Shown here piece by piece: positions 49,829 through 60,261 of a stretch of DNA of 64,000 nt (positions are counted from its first letter, which is position 1; every line of letters starts with the position of its first letter). Location: assembly GCA_005765155.1 (NCBI GenBank), contig VCCP01000003.1, forward strand, positions 3,720,001 through 3,784,000, read 5' to 3'. The translations under genes were made by a program, and so were the position numbers. Origin of the DNA: Zelopaecilomyces penicillatus (Eukaryota > Ascomycota > Sordariomycetes > Hypocreales > Pseudodiploosporaceae). The notes under the pieces are model-generated. The model saw only the letters and a program-made list of their open reading frames with translations. It was not told the DNA's origin and made no database searches.

Positions 49829-52504
49829 TTACAGGAAGAAAGCGGCAATGACACCGACGAAGAGAGCGGCACCAACACCCTGGGCCTTGGAGACGGCTCC
49901 GTTGACAACAGGAGGAGGGCTGGGGATGGTGACGTTACCGCCGGTGGGCTGGACGGGAGGGTAAACAGGGCCAGTGGGGTAAGGAGCAGGAGGCTGGCCG
50001 GAGGGGGTGACCCAGACGGGAGGCTGTCCTGAGGGAGAAGAAGCGCCGGGAGGGCAAGGAGTAGAAGCAGCAGGAGGAGTCCAGGTGGCCGTGGTGAGAG
50101 TGGTGGGGCCGGTAGGAACGGGGTAGGCGGGAGTTCCGGTGGCGGAAGGCTGCACATAGGTAGGAGCAGTAGGGGTGACGGGAACGGGGCAGATGGTGGT
50201 GGTGACGGGGACGACGATGGTAGTCACGGCAGTGCTGTGAGCAGGGCAGTTGGTGACGGTAGTGGCACAAGCAATGATGGTGGAGATGTGAGTCTCGGTG
50301 ACAGTGCTGGTGGTCCAGGTCTGGGGAACCTGCTGCTGAGCGCAACCGCCATCGCAAGGGTGGACGAAATGCCAGTCCTCGTTGTGGCTGTCACAGCCAT
50401 CGATCAGGACACCGGGGTGAGCAGGGTGCCACATGTCAGTCTCGCCGTACTGAGGACCAGTGTGGGGGTAGTGCTCCTTGGTCAAATCGAGGCTGAGAGG
50501 GACACGGATCTTGACATCGAGACCGACATCAATAAGGTTTCCGAGTTCGAGGTCGAGACCGATATCAGCATTGATACCCTTGCCCTTACCATTGCCGCCA
50601 AGGTTGACATCGACATCAGCATCGACGTCGATGAGGCTACCCTTGCCCTTGCCGTTGTGGCCTTTCAGGAGATCGATATTAGCATCAACGTCGACGTCAA
50701 GGAGACCGTCCTGGCCGTGGTGGCCGTTCAGGAGATCGATATCAGCATCGACATCGATGTCGATGCCGTTGTTGTGTCCACCGACAGAGCGGCGAACGGG
50801 GTAAGAAGGCTCGACGGGGAGAGTTGGCTTACCACCGTGGTGCTTGTGGCCATTGAGGATGTCGATAACAGCATCGATATCGATATCAAGGAGACCACCC
50901 TTGCCGCGGCCATTCAGGAGCTTGATAGCGGCATCAATGTCAACATCGACGAGACCGCCCTTGCCGCGGTGTCCGTTCAAGAGATTGATAACAGCCTTGA
51001 TATCAATATCAACGAGACCACCCTTGCTGCGGTGGCCCTTCAGGAGATCAATGACGATATCGACGTCGATATCGACGTCGACACCATTGTTGCCACGGTG
51101 GCCGTTCAGAAGGTTGATAACGACGTCAATATCGACATCAAGGAGACCGCCCTTGCCGCGGTGACCATTCAGGAGCTTGATAGCGGCGTCAATATCGATA
51201 TCAAGGAGACCGCCCTTGCCGCGGCCATTCAGAAGCTTGATAGCAGCATCAATATCGATGTCGAGAAGGCTATCCTTGCCACGGTGGCCGTTGAGGAGCT
51301 TGACACAAACGTCGATGTCGAGATCGAGAAGACCACCCTTGCCCTTGCCTTTGCCGCCGAGGTTGACATCGACATCAGCGTCAACCTTGATTCCCTTGCC
51401 ACGGTGGCCATTGAGGAGGTTGATGACAACGTCGATGTCGACATCAAGGAGACCACCCTTGCCGCGGTGGCCGTTCAGGAGCTTGATAGCGGCATCAATG
51501 TCGATATCAAGAAGACCACCCTTGCTGTGGCGGCCGTTCAGGAGCTTGATGACAGCATTGATGTCAATATCGAGAAGGCTGTCCTTGCCGTGGTGGCTGT
51601 TCAAAAGATCGATGCAAGCGGTGATATCGAGATCGAGGAGACCGCCCTTGCCACGGTGGCCATTGAGGAGGTTGATAACAACGTCAATGTCGACATCAAG
51701 AAGACCGCCCTTGCCGCGGCGGCCATTCAGGAGCTTGATAGCAGCATCGATATCAACGTCAAGGAGACCGCCCTTGCCGCGGCCGTTCAGGAGCTTGATA
51801 ACAGCATTGATATCAACATCGAGAAGGCTGTTCTTGCCACGGTGGCCGTTCAAAAGATCGATGCAAGCGGTGATATCGAGATCGAGGAGACCGCCCTTGC
51901 CCTTGCCACCGAGGTTGACATCGACATCGGCGTCAACCTTGATGCCCTTGTTTTGTCCACCGACAGAGCGGGAGACAGGGTAAGAGGGGTCAACGGGATA
52001 AGAGGGGTCGACGGGGAGAGTGGGCTTGCCACCATGGTGCTTGTGACCGTTCAAGAGATTGATAACAGCATCAATATCGATGTTGAGAAGGCTATCCTCA
52101 CCGTGGTGACGGTTCAGAAGGTTGATAACAGCCTTGATATCAACATCAAGAAGATCACCCTTGCCGCGGTGACCGTTCAGGAGATCAATGGTGGCATCGA
52201 TATCGACATCGAGGAGACCGCCCTTGCCACGGTGACCGTTCAAGAGATTGATGCAAACATCAATGTCGACATTGAGAGCACCCTTGCCCTTTCCACCGAG
52301 GTTGACATCGACATCGGCATCGACGTTGATGCCGTTGTTCTTGCCCTTGTGGCCGCCGAGGTTCAGGTCGACAGCGGCGTCGACGTTGACGGCCTTGTGA
52401 GTGTTGAGGTTGACATCAACATTGGCCTCAACGGTCTTGTGGCCTTGGCTGGTGGCGCTGACAATGGTGATGGCCGAAGCGGCAGCAATGATGATGGAAC
52501 GCAT
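49829..52504 (-). CDS. Large tandem-repeat, probably GPI-anchored cell-surface protein
   Basis: Single-exon CDS of 891 aa. Residues 1-18 are a signal peptide (MRSIIIAAASAITIVSAT). From about residue 77 there are roughly 22 copies of a 20-21-residue unit of the form LLDVDIDAAIKLLNGHRGKGG. They mix with shorter GIKVDADVDVNLGGKGKG units and two PSYPV...RSVGG spacers. Each higher-order block of four to five units opens with a Cys-bearing unit (ACIDLL or VCINLL). After the array comes a non-repetitive segment with HPCDGGC, then a Thr-rich stalk (TTSTVTETHISTI), a Pro/Thr-rich stretch and a C-terminal hydrophobic tail (GVGAALFVGVIAAFFL) typical of GPI attachment. This is the layout of fungal wall proteins and adhesins, but I recognise no named family for the repeat. 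A TATA-like TATTTAAG lies 170 nt upstream. Function unknown. Confidence 0.88.
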   Translation of the reverse strand: MRSIIIAAASAITIVSATSQGHKTVEANVDVNLNTHKAVNVDAAVDLNLGGHKGKNNGINVDADVDVNLGGKGKGALNVDIDVCINLLNGHRGKGGLLDVDIDATIDLLNGHRGKGDLLDVDIKAVINLLNRHHGEDSLLNIDIDAVINLLNGHKHHGGKPTLPVDPSYPVDPSYPVSRSVGGQNKGIKVDADVDVNLGGKGKGGLLDLDITACIDLLNGHRGKNSLLDVDINAVIKLLNGRGKGGLLDVDIDAAIKLLNGRRGKGGLLDVDIDVVINLLNGHRGKGGLLDLDITACIDLLNSHHGKDSLLDIDINAVIKLLNGRHSKGGLLDIDIDAAIKLLNGHRGKGGLLDVDIDVVINLLNGHRGKGIKVDADVDVNLGGKGKGKGGLLDLDIDVCVKLLNGHRGKDSLLDIDIDAAIKLLNGRGKGGLLDIDIDAAIKLLNGHRGKGGLLDVDIDVVINLLNGHRGNNGVDVDIDVDIVIDLLKGHRSKGGLVDIDIKAVINLLNGHRGKGGLVDVDIDAAIKLLNGRGKGGLLDIDIDAVIDILNGHKHHGGKPTLPVEPSYPVRRSVGGHNNGIDIDVDADIDLLNGHHGQDGLLDVDVDANIDLLKGHNGKGKGSLIDVDADVDVNLGGNGKGKGINADIGLDLELGNLIDVGLDVKIRVPLSLDLTKEHYPHTGPQYGETDMWHPAHPGVLIDGCDSHNEDWHFVHPCDGGCAQQQVPQTWTTSTVTETHISTIIACATTVTNCPAHSTAVTTIVVPVTTTICPVPVTPTAPTYVQPSATGTPAYPVPTGPTTLTTATWTPPAASTPCPPGASSPSGQPPVWVTPSGQPPAPYPTGPVYPPVQPTGGNVTIPSPPPVVNGAVSKAQGVGAALFVGVIAAFFL
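50530..52276 (-). repeat. Coding tandem-repeat array, about 22 units of ~60-63 nt
   Basis: DNA-level repeat underlying the Asp/aliphatic units. Units differ mainly at silent and conservative positions (GAC/GAT, GTC/ATC). Blocks of four to five units recur as a higher-order repeat, so the array grew by both single-unit and block duplication. Confidence 0.92.
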
Positions 52505-52673
52505 CTTGAATGTTTCAGACTGTTTTCTTTGCGAAAGTGAGTGGACGGGTCAGGTAAAAATGGCCCAAAAAAAGATAACGATGAAAGAGTGGATGAGTGA
52601 GTGCAGAAAGCGATGTCTGAGAACTTGTTGCTGATGGAGAAAAAACAGACTGATGTAAGGGAGGGCACGCAGT

Positions 52674-52681
52674 CTTAAATA
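52674..52681 (-). promoter_or_regulatory. TATA-like element of the repeat-protein gene
   Basis: TATTTAAG on the minus strand, 170 nt upstream of the ATG at 52504. A TATA box with a moderate leader is typical of strongly regulated fungal wall-protein genes. Positional inference only. Confidence 0.4.
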
Positions 52682-52881
52682 CCCGGCTGATCCATATATG
52701 GTTCACATCGCCAGTCGCATATTCCCACTTTTAGCCACGACTTTGCTGTTCGTCCTCCACTTCCGGTGGCGATCCCATCTCGTCGGCCAGACTCCTCCGG
52801 AGGTGGTCCAGAGGCATCTAGGAGGGGGGTTGGATGCCTAGAGGGAAATGAGAGCGTGCAGAAGCAAAAGTCATCGTTGCA

Positions 52882-52899
52882 CCCCCCCCCCCCCCCCCC
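52882..52899. repeat. Poly-C run (18)
   Basis: Eighteen consecutive C in non-coding DNA; length is likely error-prone. Confidence 0.9.
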
Positions 52900-53380
52900 T
52901 ATCCTATGAATCGCAAAAAGACCAAGCGGTGCTGGGGTGGAGATGCGGGCATCGATGGAGGAGGTGTACCTGTGTAAGGTAGGTGCAGGCGTTGTAAGTG
53001 CCTTGTCACTCGTAATGTGATATTATCATGGCTATTCCAGCTATAGCCTCTCCTATCTACCTAGGCAGATACAGGGATGGCCTTGACGGTACCATTGCCG
53101 ATGGAGCAGACAGCCGCAAACAAACAAGTACCAGCATCAACTGGCGCACGCTTTGTCCTGCTCTTTCGTCCCAACTTGGGGCCTGTCCCAGCTCTCTCTC
53201 TCTCTCGCTCTCCACCGAACCCAAGCCCAAGTGTCTCCTCCCCGGTCCCATATGGACCAATCCTGTCTCACTGCGCAGGCGGCATTTGGCCCAACCAGAG
53301 GGCCGGCTTGGCCCAAGCAGCCAAGAATGGTGTGAAGGACTGTGCGCCATTCGTTTGCCTCTGAGGCGGGCCTCCGGTAA

Positions 53381-53412
53381 CTGTCCGGTACTGCCCGGCG
53401 CTGTCCGGTACT
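53381..53412. repeat. Direct repeat of a 12-mer
   Basis: CTGTCCGGTACT occurs at 53381-53392 and again at 53401-53412, separated by GCCCGGCG. Confidence 0.85.
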
Positions 53413-55316
53413 TGGGAAACCCAGATACGACGGCGAGCCCACCCCTGTCGGCCGCGTCGATCGGACGTTGTTCCTGCGTTAGCGCCGTGAAAGCCTCGAC
53501 AGCCTATTTGTTTTTCTTTCTTTTGCCTTTTTGCTTCTTGTCTACTTTGGGTGACCAAAAAGAGACGAAGAGTCTCCATCTCTGATGGGTTTGGGGAAGC
53601 GAAAAGTAGATTTTGCCCCCTCCCCTATCTTTGAACAGACTATTTAGATCATTACCTCTTTTTCTTTTCATTTTTTGTGCCTCATAACTGAATACTACGT
53701 AGTAGTCGCTCGTACTAGGTAGGTAGGGGGATGTTATAGCTAATTATTGTAAATTTGCAGATTTCTGAATGCATATGTTGGCAGATTGATTTCTGAATTT
53801 CACCTCATTACACTAGTATCATTGCAATGACAGTTTTTTCTTCTAGCTGTACACACCATTCCTGATATTAGATACTTTGGTTAGGTGACAGACATTTCAA
53901 CACAGACTAACAGCCCAAGACTCTTTCTCGGTGGTTCTCAGCTCTCAGCCCTCAAGCACACCATCGATATCAATAGCAAACCCAAGAGCAACTCGGTCCT
54001 CATATGGATCCTGACGGGCGTCGTCGGCTCTGGGGTGGGCAAGCAGGGGAGAGAATAACACGCAAAACAGAGGGCGCTAGTTAGTTGGACGCACAGCGGC
54101 GCTAGAGCTACGAGCTTTGTTGTTGACAGCTTCTGCTGGGCCCCCCCCCGCCCCCCCTGAAAGAAACGCATGAATTCCCGCTGTAACCCTAATTGTAGTA
54201 GTGGATGTGACCGGGAATCTAGTTGCCGGCATTTGGGGCTTTTTTCACGAATTGACGCGCCCAGCCCACTGTTAGCCATGCCCAGGATCTGATATGAATT
54301 GAGATGATGATGGGCTGACTGGGGTATTACAGATGGGGGGGGGGTTGAGTTCTATTGCTTTAGGGCGCGCGCCTGTGCTTGAGCGGGCATATATGAGATT
54401 GTCACTCACTTCGGGCAGTTCTTCGAGGCATAGAAACCTGTAAGAGGTCGGGTGTGTAGTGGCTGAAATTACCCTAATTGCCTATACCTGTAGGCCCTGT
54501 GGTGGTTGAGCAATGCACTGTCCTGTAGCGCTTGTACTGTAGGTGTACGTAGTAGGCTGGATGTTCCCCCCACACGCCGCACGCACGTCCCTCGCAGGGC
54601 AATTTCCCTAACCCTGGCAGCTTGTTTTTCCCTGTCGGTGCTGCTGTTCCTACGCGCGCTAATTAGCTTAGGTGTCCAGACAGAGAGACGACCAGACATG
54701 CTGGGCTGTCACCGCATCAAGCGGTTTTTTCCCAGGTTCAGCTGCTAAATGCCTAGTGGACGTGCCCACCGGGCGCGGGGACCGGCTATGAAGGGCACTA
54801 AACTATATGAGGTGTCGGGTATATGCCAACTGCCTGCCTGCCTGCCAGTGTGCCAGCGTGCTTTATCCACTGCCCGTGCTGCCCTACAGGTGCTGTATTT
54901 CGCCTTTCTTGCACCTATCCACAGCAAGCTATCCACTGTACCTACACTATCCACCCAGCAACTTCCTACTGGGGAACCCAACACCACCTATCATATTTTC
55001 GTACTACTGTACGCCCGGTCATTCAGGTGAAAAATGCCTAGAACATGAAAATAAAAATAAAAAAAGCAAATATCCTCAGGGCGTCGTTGGTTATTATAGT
55101 TCGTTCCCGAGGCACTGGCTGGGGGGGAGGGTCCGCATGTTTGAGATTTTGGTGTTGGTTTGTTTGGCTAGACGGGGGGGCAAAGGAACGAAAAAGCAAG
55201 GAAACCGTGAATGAACGACTCATGTGCATACGTACACCTAGGGGGAGGGGGAGAGGAGGATCTGCAATTTGGATGCTCGTCTGAGCGAGGGGTTCTTGGT
55301 GTGTTCTGTGTTCTGT

Positions 55317-55334
55317 AATGAATGAATGAATGAA
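55317..55334. repeat. AATG tetranucleotide microsatellite
   Basis: Four AATG units plus a partial unit in non-coding DNA. Confidence 0.9.
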
Positions 55335-55892
55335 TTGTTTAGCCTACCCGGAAGGAAGAGAGCGATTGGATTCCGACGTTGCTAAAAACTCCGTTTATTG
55401 GAGACTACTATAGATTTCAATAATGAGTGTGACGTTATGAGCTACCATTGTGCATCCAGCCGCTGTCACTGCCTTACCTTTACACATGCAGTCTACCTGT
55501 AATTACCTTGGATGCAGTTGTTTATCTTTTGGGATCTGAATTCAATCTAGCAAGTCTATCTGTCCCCTCTCCTACACCGTAGTTGTAGTAGACAATAGCT
55601 GTATCCAGCAAAAACACATACCAGGGGTCTCAGTCACATAACTCGGCATTATTACCCATAACCCCATCACTCAATCACCATCACCCAAGGTCCTATGTAA
55701 TCACCACCAATCACCCACCCCTCCCCCCATGCATTGAATATGATTCAAACCCTGCTTCCGGAACTTCAGCCAACCCAACTCCCGAGGCGGTGGCGTTGGG
55801 AGTCTTTTTTGGTCTCTTCCTTTTTTTAAGGCTAGCCTGTCTTGTTCGTTGTCTTACCTGTCACACAGACCGCATCAGTATCAGCACTCTAA

Positions 55893-55916
55893 AATAATAA
55901 TAATAATAATAATAAT
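55893..55916. repeat. AAT trinucleotide microsatellite
   Basis: About eight AAT units in non-coding DNA. Confidence 0.9.
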
Positions 55917-56445
55917 CAGGAACTAACTAACCCAAGTCCAAGAAAGACGATGTCATTGACACATACCACACACGCCTTCATCTCGGCGATATCAAGCTTT
56001 TTTGTGGAAATGTAATTGTTATTGTTTACTGTGTTTCTTCGTTGCTGTAGTAGTAGGTAGTAGTATAACCTGTTCCTTGCTCTTCAGGGGTCTGTTTGTC
56101 CGCGTCAATGACTCTTTTTTTGCCATCGCGATCCGTGCCCTCCCCTCCCCCTCCCCCCCCCTCTCTCAAGGCTGGAAAAGAAAGCCGGGGTAGCTTCCAC
56201 AAAACATCAGGTAGCATGGCTTGCACGAGCCTCTTTGTTCTCCTTTTCCTACTGCACTGCACTGTACATGGTAATTAGGTGTACCTACGTACGAGGTTGT
56301 ATTACAAAGAGTAAATGTCGTATTCATATTCATACCCTCGTCGTTTTGTTCATCTGCCGGTTCACCTCCCTTTCGTGACACGCAGCAGCCTGCATGAGGT
56401 GGCTTGCTCGTCTCAATCTCAATTCAGTCCCCTTGTCCCGGTGAA

Positions 56446-56465
56446 GGGGGGGGGGGGGGGGGGGG
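56446..56465. repeat. Poly-G run (20)
   Basis: Longest homopolymer in the window, 72 nt beyond the YAE1 stop codon. It would be a C run in the YAE1 3' UTR. Confidence 0.9.
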
Positions 56466-56536
56466 CACAGAAATGCCCGACCTGGCTGGAGCTCCCCCCC
56501 CTCCTCGTCATTCTTTCACTCCTCAAGCAGGTTTGG

Positions 56537-57337
56537 TTACCAATCCAACGGCTTCTTCGACGCTGGCGCGCTGTGGGATGCGACTGGCTCGTCCACCACC
56601 ACGACGTCTTTTGTCATCCGGAGCTCATCATTGCCGTCCACCACGGACCTGTCAATCTTCCAATACTGCATCTGTTCATCTATAATCCCTGTCCACTTGT
56701 GAATGAGAGGGTGGCACTTGGCCACATGTGAGAAGAGCACCGCCTCCTCGTTCTCGTTCTCCCCGCCGCCGTTGTCGGTGTCTTTCTTCCCCGCCATGGC
56801 CTCTGTCGTCGTCTTGACATCAAATCTCCAATTTCCATCTGTCTCCCAGTAGTCTGGACTGAATATCTTCGTGGCACTCAATTCTCCTTGCGCCTCAGTC
56901 AGGAGCTCCCTTGCTTGTATAACATGGTCGTCGTCCCCCCCGTCTTGGCTCTTGATAGCCTCCACGATGCCTTCCAAAGCTCCCAGCAGCAGCCCTGCCG
57001 ACAGGCCAATTGTTGCTCCGAGACTAAAGCCCTCGTCAAAGCCCACCTGTACCGTCTTTTCTTTGGAAACAGAGACGCCCTCACGATAGCCGGCTGTGGT
57101 GTGCTCTGTCTCCAGCCGACGCATGTCTGACGGGTGAGCATGAGATGCACTGTCCTGCCGATCCAAGAACGTGTCTGCCGCTGTCATATCGTCGGTAGAC
57201 CCAAACACATCGTCAAGAGGATCGTACGCGGCTGCAAGTGCAACCTCTGCCGTGTCCTCTGTACGTTCGGCTCCTCGCACTCCTCCATGTGCCAGATAGC
57301 CGTCGTCAGTAGAGTGATCGACTGGAAGGAAATGCAT
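56537..57337 (-). CDS. YAE1: Yae1-family protein, ABCE1/Rli1 maturation factor
   Basis: Single-exon CDS of 266 aa starting at the ATG at 57337. The N-terminal landmark AAAYDPLDDVFGS is followed by the deca-GX3 region: RRLETEHTTAGYREGVSVSK, then VGFDEGFSLGATIGLSAG, the repeated Gly spacing that defines the family. The C-terminal half is less conserved (DYWETDGNWRF, a Glu/Asn-rich stretch, then HVAKCHPLIHKW). In yeast Yae1 with Lto1 recruits the Fe-S protein Rli1/ABCE1 to the cytosolic iron-sulfur targeting machinery, supporting ribosome recycling. The call rests on the GX3 motif and the DPLDDVF motif. The first ~40 residues are variable, so a slightly later start cannot be excluded, but no better ATG precedes the conserved part. 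Confidence 0.9.
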   Translation of the reverse strand: MHFLPVDHSTDDGYLAHGGVRGAERTEDTAEVALAAAYDPLDDVFGSTDDMTAADTFLDRQDSASHAHPSDMRRLETEHTTAGYREGVSVSKEKTVQVGFDEGFSLGATIGLSAGLLLGALEGIVEAIKSQDGGDDDHVIQARELLTEAQGELSATKIFSPDYWETDGNWRFDVKTTTEAMAGKKDTDNGGGENENEEAVLFSHVAKCHPLIHKWTGIIDEQMQYWKIDRSVVDGNDELRMTKDVVVVDEPVASHSAPASKKPLDW

Positions 57338-60261
57338 GTCTTGATCTTGCCAAGTAGTCTAATATTTGCTTTTCTGCTTTCCTGACTCGGGGTCTTATCT
57401 CTCTTCTTTCCTTTGTTTAATTCCTTTTTATTTTCTTCGACCAATACCTAGTTGTACAGTGCCACCGCTGCTGGATCTTGGTTTTCCTTTTTCTATTTTC
57501 TCTCTTGGGAGGGAGTCTCAGGGGGGGAAGAGACAAAAAAAAAACGTTGGATGCAAAAGTCCATCCATGCTTGGCCTCTCTATTTTTTTTCTTTTGCCGG
57601 GACGACCCAAGCGCGAATATTTTCTTTGAAACCCCCCCCCCCCTCTCCTGAAGCGGTGGTTGACCGTGCGAGGGCTGAGACATTCATCAGAGACACTGTA
57701 CTGGCCATGCGCCCAACGCAGTGCAACAACACCGTGCGCACTCACCGTGACTGGCACGGAGGATAGTGTCGATTAGTCACTACACCTGCACGGTGAAAAT
57801 GTGAAATGTGAAAGCTGAAAAATTAAAAGGGTGAGATTGAGGTGAACTCCATGGCCGGACGCACTCCGAGCTTTCATCAGATCAGATTGCTCATTTCGCT
57901 GCTGTATGCACTTCCTGACTCTTGTAGAATTGCCTCGAATTTACCTAGAATTACCTCCCTAATAGTGTTGTATGACTGAATTCGCGTCATCAACACCAAC
58001 ACCAACCCCGTAAGCCCAGCTTTCTGGAAACCGACCCGCGTTTCCCACACCCACCAGCGGGTTTCTGCTGTTCTCGCCACGCCGCATAGGCACTTGTACT
58101 GTCTCACTTGACAGGCCCGATCGATGGTCCAGTGCTACCTAAGCACTGTATGGAGTTTACAGCCTTAGCCTTACTACATACGTAGGTGTATTAATTAGCC
58201 TTATTAGCCTTGCAAACTTGCAGTAGGTATGCCTGCAAATGCCCAGTTCAATGTCTCGGGCAGTGTGACCGCCAGATCCGAATCCTTCTTGGGGGGGCCG
58301 GTCCTGCGGCTGGCTCTTCAACCAAGCCGAGTCAGGCGCTTTCCGTAAGCAAACGAGCGGTGATGATGGGGATGGATGGCACCTTGGCAATTTCGAACAG
58401 AGCTCAACTCGCATCCTTGGCGCATCTGGTCAGGGCGCACGCGTTGCTATGTGTATGTGGGAATGGGGAATTGCTGTTGTGTGGTTTCGCGTGATTTCTG
58501 TGAATCTGTGACCGCTGGCGGTTGCTAGAGGGATCCAGACTGACAAGATGCCTGTACTTGACTATTGCTGGTTGCCCACGTATGTGTTTTAAAGCACCTT
58601 TACTCCGTACAGAACTTCTAGTTGACTACTCGTGAAGATATATCGTGTAAGCATATCCGCAGTGAAGAGTATAGCACTAGCTACCCTACACAGATCACCA
58701 AGAGTCAAGTTTTCCCCTTGACTTCCATCTTCGCCTGTAGCAGCCCACATTAGTAGATATTGAAGTTGCTTGACCTGTTTTACATGATGGAACCTTTTTG
58801 ATTTTATTATTACTGGTATGGTAATTGTCTATTGTGCTAACCTATCTCTGCTGTCTGACTGACCTAACTAAGAAAGTTAACAACACTAAACACGACGGCA
58901 AAACTCTATCATGAGTGATAATCTAATCAAGCCAAACACTTCACCCAATTACACCTCCCTCGCTAACCCAAAATAGCATTGTATATCGCGGCCGTATTGC
59001 ATGACGCACGACACTCCCTTCTCTGACAATCACAATTACACCAACCAAATCATCAGTGTTTGGACAATCGGCGCGGTTCTCAGCCGGGCTGAATTGTACA
59101 CGCAGTCATCATCTGCGTAGTAATTACAGAGCATTGGGACGCAGATCAGCAATCCATGGAGGGGCGACCCAAGAGCCAGGCCTTGCGTCGACCTGCAAAC
59201 GAATTATTCATGGAAGAATTGACGTTGCAGACGATTCGTATCCCACATGGCTCGACAGGGCATTCAATAGCATTCGTGTTCTTTTTCCCAAGACGGTGAT
59301 GATCATCCAGGAAACAAATACCCGCTTACCGCGCGCACGTCCTTGGCCGGTCAGCACAGCAAGCAGCCCGGAAGGCAGGCAACGACCTCGACAAGGAAGA
59401 ATAAAAAAACTCAAGTTGGTTCTCCATTGAGATAATCGCCGATAAACACCCAAATAGAATTACCGGCCCCCTGCAGCGGGTGAGCACGACGCCCGTTTGG
59501 GAGTATATCCCTGTTTCTGAATGATTATAAGAGTCAGGACCTATAGCTAGAGGGATACTAACTAGAAAGGGGAAAAAAATCATAATCTCAGCGCTACGGA
59601 ATGCATGCGACGTGGACAGTGGGTGTCCTATCGAGCACAGATGTGTGATAGAGAGTGCTATAATACTGACGTCCTCTGATAAGAAGCTTGTTGATGTATG
59701 CACATACATGGTGGGTGGATGGAGTGTTGACTTGGGCTACTGCATCTGATCCTAGACAATCAGCTATAAGAAGGGTTCAACCCCCCTTAATTGTGAATGA
59801 CTCGGCTCGAGAACTTGACGAACGTGCTCCAGTAGTTGAAGGCAACTGCTTCTGCTGGACAGACAATGCTGCTGATTTGATTTTGTGCGGGTAGTCATTT
59901 TCTTTGAATAAAGGGGCACCGGCTACTTTCAAAGACATAGAAACAGCCACAGAACCGTGATATGAACAAGCTGACTAGAGAGATCAATGGATCTTCCTAT
60001 ATCTGACTAGAGAAAGTCATCCCTTTTTCTTTTCTGCCAACAGCGGTGGCAAGCGATTGACAATATGAAGAGGGAGAAAAGCTTTGAAGTGGCCGTAACA
60101 TTCGCATTTGCTTCATTTGAAATCTACGGAAATGTCAAGACAATATCCTGCCTAACAGGGTAACATGTGCTCAGACATGCCTGGTGGGCGACACCCAGTC
60201 GTAATCGCAAATGCTTCTCATTCTAGTTGTCAATCTGTTTCTTACACTGCTGATCTTGACC
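57338..60261. other. Intergenic interval, 2.9 kb
   Basis: YAE1 promoter on the left, and otherwise no supported gene. A 12-C run lies at 57632-57643. A 124-codon ORF at 59056-59430 has no recognisable features. Confidence 0.45.

Larger units (their letters stand above)
52505..56536. other. Intergenic interval, 4.0 kb
   Basis: Promoter of the repeat protein on the left and 3' region of YAE1 on the right. It contains an 18-C run (52882-52899), a duplicated 12-mer CTGTCCGGTACT (53381 and 53401), AATG and AAT microsatellites near 55317 and 55893, and a 20-G run (56446-56465). A 185-codon ORF at 53028-53585 has no recognisable feature and was not called. Confidence 0.45.

Noticed and set aside
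49829..52504. Kex2-processed repeat peptide (RiPP-like) precursor reading of the repeat protein
   Set aside because: The repeat units are not separated by KR/RR dibasic sites; only one RR occurs, and a GPI-type tail is present.
53028..53585. 185-codon plus-strand ORF
   Set aside because: No domain, unusual composition, and competing ORFs in other frames of the same region.
59056..59430. 124-codon plus-strand ORF
   Set aside because: No recognisable feature and no supporting context.
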